A stretch of 37,538 nucleotides of DNA from an uncultured Clostridia bacterium (GTDB lineage: Bacteria > Bacillota > Clostridia > Christensenellales > UBA1242), in assembly GCA_944332185.1 (NCBI GenBank), contig CALVJJ010000010.1, forward strand, positions 1-37,538, in the 5' to 3' direction. This document shows positions 26,053 through 35,000 of this stretch, one piece after another. Below the pieces are notes generated by a model, which was not told where the DNA came from, made no database searches, and saw only the letters and a program-made list of their open reading frames with translations. Position numbers and translations under genes: made by a program. The stretch's first letter is position 1, and the number at the start of each line of letters is the position of its first letter.

Positions 26053-29000
26053 ATGAACATGGATTGGGAAGAAGAAAAAGCGAAAACGGACAAGATCATG
26101 AATAAAGAAGATGCTGATAGTTATACTGGTCAAAATCAGTCTTTTCATGATGAGATCCAAGAAAAAAGGATTTTGAAAGACAGTGATATGGTACATACCA
26201 AGGCAGAAGAAACATCTGCTTCTTTTGCTGTGAATACCGAGATCAAACTTCGCTATCGTGAAGATGGTTGTCCAATCAAACCAAAACACGTACGTCACCC
26301 TTATGCCTACCTAATTCGTAGCTTATTAGTCGGTATCATCATGATCTTGTCTGTCATTAGTGGTAATATGGTCTATTTGGCCAACCAATCTTCTTCTGAT
26401 GTGGAAGCTGCGTATACTTCAACATTAGCTTTGACTATTCATAATCAAACCTTGAATTCAGGTTATTTTTGGTTGGAAAGAGAACAGGTCGATTTAACAT
26501 CTACACCAAATTGGTACAGTTATAATTCTTATACTCTTTCTTATGTTTCAGGAAATAACTATTCACTTATCACATTTGGTGAGGAAAGATATGGTTATGA
26601 AGGGGATAGTAGTCTCAATGAATATGGTGCGCCTGGAACTTTTAGCCCAGCCGATGAAGGTGTATTTTTTGGAATTAACAGTGCTTATACTTACAATATA
26701 AACGGTAATTTTAGTTATATTAGCGATCAAGATTCTTTAGAAACAATCATTGTGTATTATGCTTTTCCCTCTTCAAGTTATGATAAATTTGTAGTTGAAG
26801 TGAATGGAAATAGTACACCTGTAGCCACATATGGTAATTTTAATATTTATGCTTATAGATTGTCAGAGTCTGATATTGTTAACAAAAGAGTAACTATTGA
26901 TGTCTACCAAACATATCATGTGGATTTTAACGCATATTTGAATGATCAGTATAGTGCAGGATCAGGAAATGATGATGCTACAGCACCTAATAATTTTAGA
27001 GTAGAGATTGATAGATATGGTGACGGGACATACGAATATAATTCTGGTATTGTTGCAGATTGGGCTTCCAGTCAAACAGGGTGTATAATGGTCCCTTATC
27101 AAGCAAGAGTAAGAGTTACGGTATATGTGGCTAAAGGTTGGATCTATAAAGGAATAGGACATTATGCTTCACAATGGGATCATAATATCATGTCTACTTC
27201 TATAAGCTATATTTTTACCATGGGTAATATATCAGCACTTAATTACTATGTGGATTTGTTTTTTGATATTACTACTTATGATTTAAAGGTAAGAGGGATA
27301 GAAGATAATGTTCAGCGAGATACATTATTGTATAATAAATTTACTGTAAAAATAGATGAAAACGGCGATGGAAATTTTGACCAAGTTTTTAACAATCTTA
27401 GTTCTTTCTCTTCTGCTAATCAAAATTATATGATTCCTTATGGTTCTTTTATTACGATCATATCTATACCTGCAACGGGTTGGAATTTTAAAGAATTAGC
27501 TCATGGACAAACTTTTGAAGATCCACCTACAAGTAATGACACTACCTATACATTTCAGCTGACCAATATAACTGAACAAGATTTTTACATGTATTATGTA
27601 AATTTATCGTTTACAAGAAAAACATATAGATTGCAGTTAAGTGCAACGATCAATGGTGGGTATTCTGATATACCAGCAAGCACTAGTCTAGGTATCAATG
27701 TAGATCAAGATTTAGATGGTACATATGAATATTCTACAACTTTGACTTCTGTGCAGACTTATTCTTATATTTTTAAATATGGTTCTAAAATAAGTATTAG
27801 CAGTTATGTGAATTCTTATTGGGAAAACACAGGGTATGGATTTGATACTGTTAAAACAACAGATAAAGATGTGACTGATTCATGGTGTACATTTTCTCTT
27901 TCTGATAATAATTATTATGTGACAGTACATTACGAATCTTATCAAATAACCTTTAATACTGTTGCATGGTTACGATCATTGACAAGTTCTACCTATACAA
28001 AACAATCTACATTATTAACGAATGACCTTTCGATATCAATAGATGAAAATATAGATGGTATATATGAAAAAACATACAGCAGTGTAGCTAGTTTAGCTAA
28101 TTATAGAATCGTTACCTACTCTGGTGTGCCTATGAAGATTACTGTAAAAAGAGGAGATGGATACGAAATCAATGCTATATTATACAGTACATCTAGCACT
28201 AGTTATACTTCAGGTACCTCAATTGCTAGTGATGGAATGTTTAATACTCCAAGTGTTTCATCGGCGAAAACATATTATTTACATGCTTTATTCTATTACA
28301 AAACGTACAATCTCAATATTGCTACCTTGACCAATGGAAGTGCTTCCAATGCTAGTAGTAATAGGTTTAGGATCGAGATTGATGTTGCCAATGATGGTAC
28401 TTATGAGTCTTCTTATTATAGTCAAACAAGTTGGTTGTCTAGTAGTACAACACTTAAGATAAGATACAATACCAAAATTAGAATTACACCTACCGTGGCT
28501 ACTGGGTGGACGTATGCTGGTGTTGGTGTAGGGACAACTGTAGCATCTTCAGAAACTGTAAGTTCCACTGCTAATCCATATACATATAGTATTCCAAATG
28601 GTAACAATGGAACGACGTATTACTTTAAAGTAGTCTTTACACTGAATTCTTACCAATTAGATCTAAAAGGTGTCATAGATAATGTGACAAGCAATTCCAT
28701 TGGAGTAGGAAATGGTGTAGATATATCTATCAATGGATACATGGTAGAAGAAGATACAAGTATGTTTTCTCAAACAGTACCTTATGGTTCTACCATTACG
28801 ATCTCCATAGCTAACCTTAGTACCAATTATTGGTATCAAGGAATGAAAAGATCTACTACATGGATTGATGGACCTTTATCCCAAGCAAATGGTCAGGCAG
28901 ATCAAGTACAATCTAGAACCATTAGTTTAACCATGCCAGCCAGTAATACTGTATTATCTATGTATTTGTTCGACAATTTATATACTGTTTTTGTGACAAA

Positions 29001-32000
29001 AGGTGATCATGTGGTTAGTGCTTCAGATGGTGGACAATATCCATATGGTACAACAATTACAGTAAATGCAGCAGCAGAAAAAGGGTATTGGTTATACTTA
29101 AATGATTCTGAATTGGAAGGGATCATTGTGGGAGATTATAATCAAAACACAAAACAATGGGAGTTTTCAGAATCCTTCATTGTTACAAGTGATCTATATT
29201 TTGATTTTACAGCTGGCTCATCTGCAATTACATTGTCTTGGTCTACTGAACTCGAAGGGTATTCAACCACAGATATGCCAACGACTTTACCGAATGGACT
29301 GGAATATCATATTTATGTATACGATAGTACAGGGGTTGCTAATCCAGATTATGCAGTTTCTTCTATATCTGGATCTATCACACATTATGCTTCCTTTGGG
29401 AATGGATACATTAGACTATCAGGGTATTCTTCCTATTGGTATTCTCTCTATGAAAGTACAGGTCAAACTTATGAATCATCTTATACCTATAGTGGTTCAA
29501 ATGTAACAATCACTACATCTACTAGCTCTGATCCAGAGGAAAAAGGAGTGTCCTTTAGTTCTTCAAAATATACTTCAGGGACAATAGGTTTTAGAGTAAC
29601 CTTAAAGCAAAAAACATGGACTCGCTATGCAGCAAGTCTAGCTACAACTTCGCTCACTGAGACTGCTACTGATACTTATACGATTAGTAGTGTCGATGAC
29701 TGGGCAAGATTCGCCTATATGGCAGCCAATGGAAATAATTTTTCAGGAAAAACCATCAATCTTGCTACTGATCTCAATCTAGATGGCAAATATTCACAAC
29801 CAGTCGGGAAAAATTTAACCAATGGTAATGGAATTAGTGGTTTTTATGGAATGTTTAATGGGCAAGGACATACCATCTCAAATGTGAAAATTTTATGTGC
29901 ACAATCTTATGGGGGTTATGATATAGGTCTATTTGCTGCCGTTGGTAATACAGTTCAAAATTTATATTTAAAAAATATTGATTATTTATCAAGCACTTAT
30001 TATGTAGGAGGAATAACGGCTTATTTAATGAGTGGTAGTGCTACTATTACTGATTGCGCTGTGTTAAGTGGCACTCTTAAAGGTGGTGTAGTTGGTGGTA
30101 TTGTTGGAAATAATAATGGAAAATTACTAAGAAGTTTTGTTTCTGAGGATGTAATAATAGAAGGAGTAGGAACTAGCTCTTATGTTGGTGGAATTGCAGG
30201 AGTTGCTACAGCATATATAAAATATTGTTATTCTTTTGCTTCTGTAACAGGAAATACCAGTGGTGGTATTGTAGGACGTATATCATCAACGTTAGAAGCT
30301 TGTTACGCCATTACCAATGCAAAATATGCAATTTCAGGTATGAAGAGTTCTAGTAATCCAAAATACAGTTATGGCTTAATTCCTAATTCTAATACAACAG
30401 GTTATACACAATTAACAGATGCATCACAATTAAGAGAGTGGTCTATTGTGGACGATTTAATAAGGTATGGTAAATTTGGCTATGTATCTGTGAATGCCGA
30501 TGGTATCTCTACCACCACAGACAATGCATGGAATAGCAGTACAGGACAATACAACAACTATGGATATCCAATTCTGACAGGTTTTATGGGCAGAGAGACC
30601 CATACTGTCAAAGTCAATTTTTACCTAAATAATGCAAGTAATAGGAATAACACTGTCAATGGATATACGATCAATACAATTTCTGCTGATAGATCTTATA
30701 CTGTGAATACGGGGAATGTAGCCAATTTCCCACTCAATGTTACACAAGCTACCAATTGGGTGTCATACAATGGACTCATTAAATCTTGGACGATCAATGA
30801 TGTTGAGCAAGATACTGCTATTTCATCAATCTCAGAAGCAATCCATGTGACAGAAGATACAGTGATTAAAATACATCTTGTATCATATGGTGTGAAAGTG
30901 GTACAAGCTACATATTATACTTCTGTTACCATGAAGGGTACAGGGACTACATATTCTACTTCAGCAAGTATCGGTTTTGGATACATGGGAAGTTATGATG
31001 TTGCTTTGAGAGTGACGAATACGAAGAATGTCATTGGGAATATTACTCAAGGTGAAACAATTATTTATGATTACAATACAAAGTCTACCATCGGTGGTGT
31101 CAGCAATGCCACTGTAAGTCTCACGGGTAATACAACAGCAGATGTAGACTCTATACTATCTATTAGCAACGTAACAGGGGCATCGACCTTTACCATTAAG
31201 CCATATTATGCTGTCACGATTGATAATACGAATGTAGGGAATACGGTATCAGGTACAAAATCTTTTGTTGTTACATACAATGGAGATCAAACAGCCACAA
31301 TAGGCAATGAAACAAAAACGATTTATGCAGACCTAGATCAAGATATACAGTTTACAAAAGATGCTTGCGATACGACCAAAGAATGGTTGTTCCTACGAGC
31401 TATTAAAGTAGTAGACTATACCCACGCAACAGGGAATGAAAGATACCTATATGGAAGTAGTACGAAGAATCCAACAGGATCTACTAGTGATTATGCTGCT
31501 ATCAGTGTGACAGATACTTCATTATCTAGGTATCAATATACGAGTGATAGTGGTGTATTGTATACAATGGTATATGTCAATGCTTTGTATACACTAACGA
31601 TCCAGTATGATACCGATCAGTATGATTGCGATACGAATAATGATGGTATAGCTGATGGTAAAAATTATACGGTAACCATTAAGCAAACAGTAGATGGAGT
31701 ATCAACAACAGAAGAAAAAACAACAGAAACTGGAGAACCTTTACTGTTCTCTGTTAGATCAAGAGCTTCTATTCAATATACAATACGCATCAATTCGACT
31801 GAAGCTTATGCAATTTATTGTGATGGGAAGAGTTCATATGCTGCTTCTACTACAAGTCTACAAAGTTATTCTATAACAGTAGGTCAGGCCGATGTGACCA
31901 AAACATTCACAGTATTACGACTGGTGACTTTGAATTTGACTACAGAAATTGGTGGTGGATATGGTACAACTAGTGGAGCAGATCCTTCTGCATCTGTAAG

Positions 32001-35000
32001 CAGTGTATCTACTAAGACATCTAATAATGTCACGACAGGATATAACACAACTACCTTTACCATAGATGGTAAAAAATATTATAGTGTCGGACAGGTATTG
32101 ACCATTGCTGCTCAAAAAGAAAATTATACCATAGAATCATGGTTGTTAAATTATACAGGAGTCAATGGTGCCAACAATACTTATGAACTAGTGTTATCTT
32201 GTCCAAACACCAATAAGGGTACAACTGCTAATGTACACGTCACATTCCGTATTCCTACTATGACATTGTTGGTCGGTAAAAATCGTACTGATGTTAATAT
32301 GCCAAGATTACTTGTTAGTCAATTGGCAGATCTAGCATTAGAAAGAAATACCACGTATCTAGATCCATACAAACATACTTTTAGTACCAATGAATTGACT
32401 TTATCTTTAGATGGTAATACGTGGACAATAAAATATATCAATTATTTGCAAGAACAACAGGGGACATCTGCCAAAGCAACACGACAAATGATTGATTATA
32501 TCAAATACAACGGGTATTATATTCTCAAACTCAACAAAGACAATAGTGGTAATGCTATTACGAGTACAGGTAGTGCATATAGTTATTATTCTTATACGGT
32601 AACTGTCGGGGAAAGATATGCAATCTTTAGATCAGATAATCCAGATGGCCAAGAGACCATAAATGGCAAAGTTAATCGTTATGGAGTAGAATCTTATATT
32701 ATTACAATTGGTAGCAATACTTCGTATGCGGAAGATTTTGAAGAAATAACGGGGACCAATTTGGGTAGTAATACATGGGGATTCGTAAGAAAAGCTAGTC
32801 CAAGTGCAGACTGGACAGGACATGCAATAGGGGGAGCAACAGTCTATGCGGCTATTACCTATTTGCCATACTATAATTACACGAACAGCATTGTATTAGA
32901 TATGACGAATTCTTCTCAATTATTTGCTTCAAAAACAAGTGAATATGGGAATGTTAGCAATCTAATTTATAGTGTTGGTACATATAATCAGACCACATCT
33001 TCGACATTATTAGATCTTATTAAGAATGATCATATTTCCTTTGAAGTTGTTACTGGAGACAAGGTAACTTTAGTTGGTAATTATATTAAAATACAATATA
33101 CCGTGCCAGAAGGAGTCAACCTAGTTTCATGGCAAGGCTTCGGGAATGTAAACAATACGCAAGTCGTTCCATATAGTTTTACATTACCAACTAACGATGG
33201 TATGTATGGTTATAGTTTGACATTAGCAGATGGAAGTACAAAATTTGATTATGTCATGCAAAAGAATGATAATACGTATACCATGTATTATCTCATGATA
33301 GATTTGTCACAAATAAAAGAAGCTTATACGGGAATATCTGGATTTGCAGATGCACAAAATTATCAATTCACATTAAAGATTCAAGAAAAACCATATAATT
33401 TAGTTGTGAATTACAGAATCAATGGGAATATTAAAATTGCTGATTTTGGAACAATCAAAATATATGAATATTATCTTGATGAAGGCAAAGAAGTTTATGA
33501 TATTACGAATGCTGATTATACTATTGATAATACAATAGTAAATGGTGAAATTACCATTCCTACCTATGTGTTTGGAAAATTCTATATAGTACTAGAAACC
33601 AATGATCCAAGATATACGTATGGATCAGTTTCAGTTGGTAGCAATTTGGTATCTAGTTCAGTGACGACAGGAACGGATAGTTGGAAAGGAACGATTGCGA
33701 CAAACAATAAAAATACAACCAGCAGTCAAACCATTAGTTTTGCTATCAAAGAAAGTTGGACACTAAGCACTAACGACATTACATTTACAACACAGAATGT
33801 AACAAATGGTAGAACGACATTTGCTACACCAAAATTGACAATAAGTAGTACGAGTGCTATCCAAAATACTTCTACTAGTATTCAAGTATCTCCTAATACA
33901 TCTACAGCGGGAAGTTGGAATGTAAGTGGAGAGTATTATCAAAATAGTTGTAATACAGTGGTTAATAATGTTTGGATTCAAAATGGTGCAAGTATTACGT
34001 TATCTATTCCAGTAATAGATGGTTATACTACTACACTGAGAGTTAAACAAAATGGTATATGGAATGAATATGTTAGTGTTACAAGTAAAACTATTGTAGT
34101 CACATCTGATCTTGAAATTGAGATTATATCTATAGAAAAAGCATATACGTTATCCAAAACATTGGAATTCTATAATAATGGTATTGCAGTAGCAACAACC
34201 AATCAAAATAGTAATTTTGTAATAACAGTGACCAGTAATACAGTTACTGATAATACTACAAAAATTGGACATTTTGGTGCAATTACCAATGCGTATATTA
34301 CGATGCCAAAGGCACAAAGCTATGATGCAACCAGCAATCCAACAGGAAGTGCCTACTACTATATTGTAGATGCTATGTATATGAATACCACGAGTGTAAA
34401 TATTGGTAACAAAGTAAGTGATGGCAATAATTACAGAGTGTCTATGAGCACTTTGCCATCATCTTACAAAACCAATATGAATTTTAAAGTAAGACTGAAT
34501 GCTATTTGGCAAGTACCAGAAGTAGGCAATCTTAGTAATATCATCACCAACACTACAACGAATGAATCAGATATTGCTGCAGACAATAGAGTAGGTGGAG
34601 AAGTCAATATTAGTGTCAATACATCAGCAGTGAACACTCATAATATGTATCCAAGTGGGGCAACAATTACGTATGAATCTACGGCTAATATAGGGTATAA
34701 TTTTACCAATCTAAAAATAGGTAATAACACAATTAACAATACAACATATTCAGTTACATTATCAGGTCCATTAGGTAGTGCTCAGGGTGCCTTTACAGAA
34801 CAATCATATACATTAACAGTTTATGATTATGCAAGTAATGCAACGGTAAAAGGTGGGACATTAAGAGTTACAAATACAACTAGTAAAAATACAGCACAAG
34901 TATTAGGTACAAAAAGCACATTAGTCATGGGATATTTTAGTACGGCAACAGTCACTGCCACAGAAAGTGATCCAGAAAGGTATTATTATAATGGAGTGAC

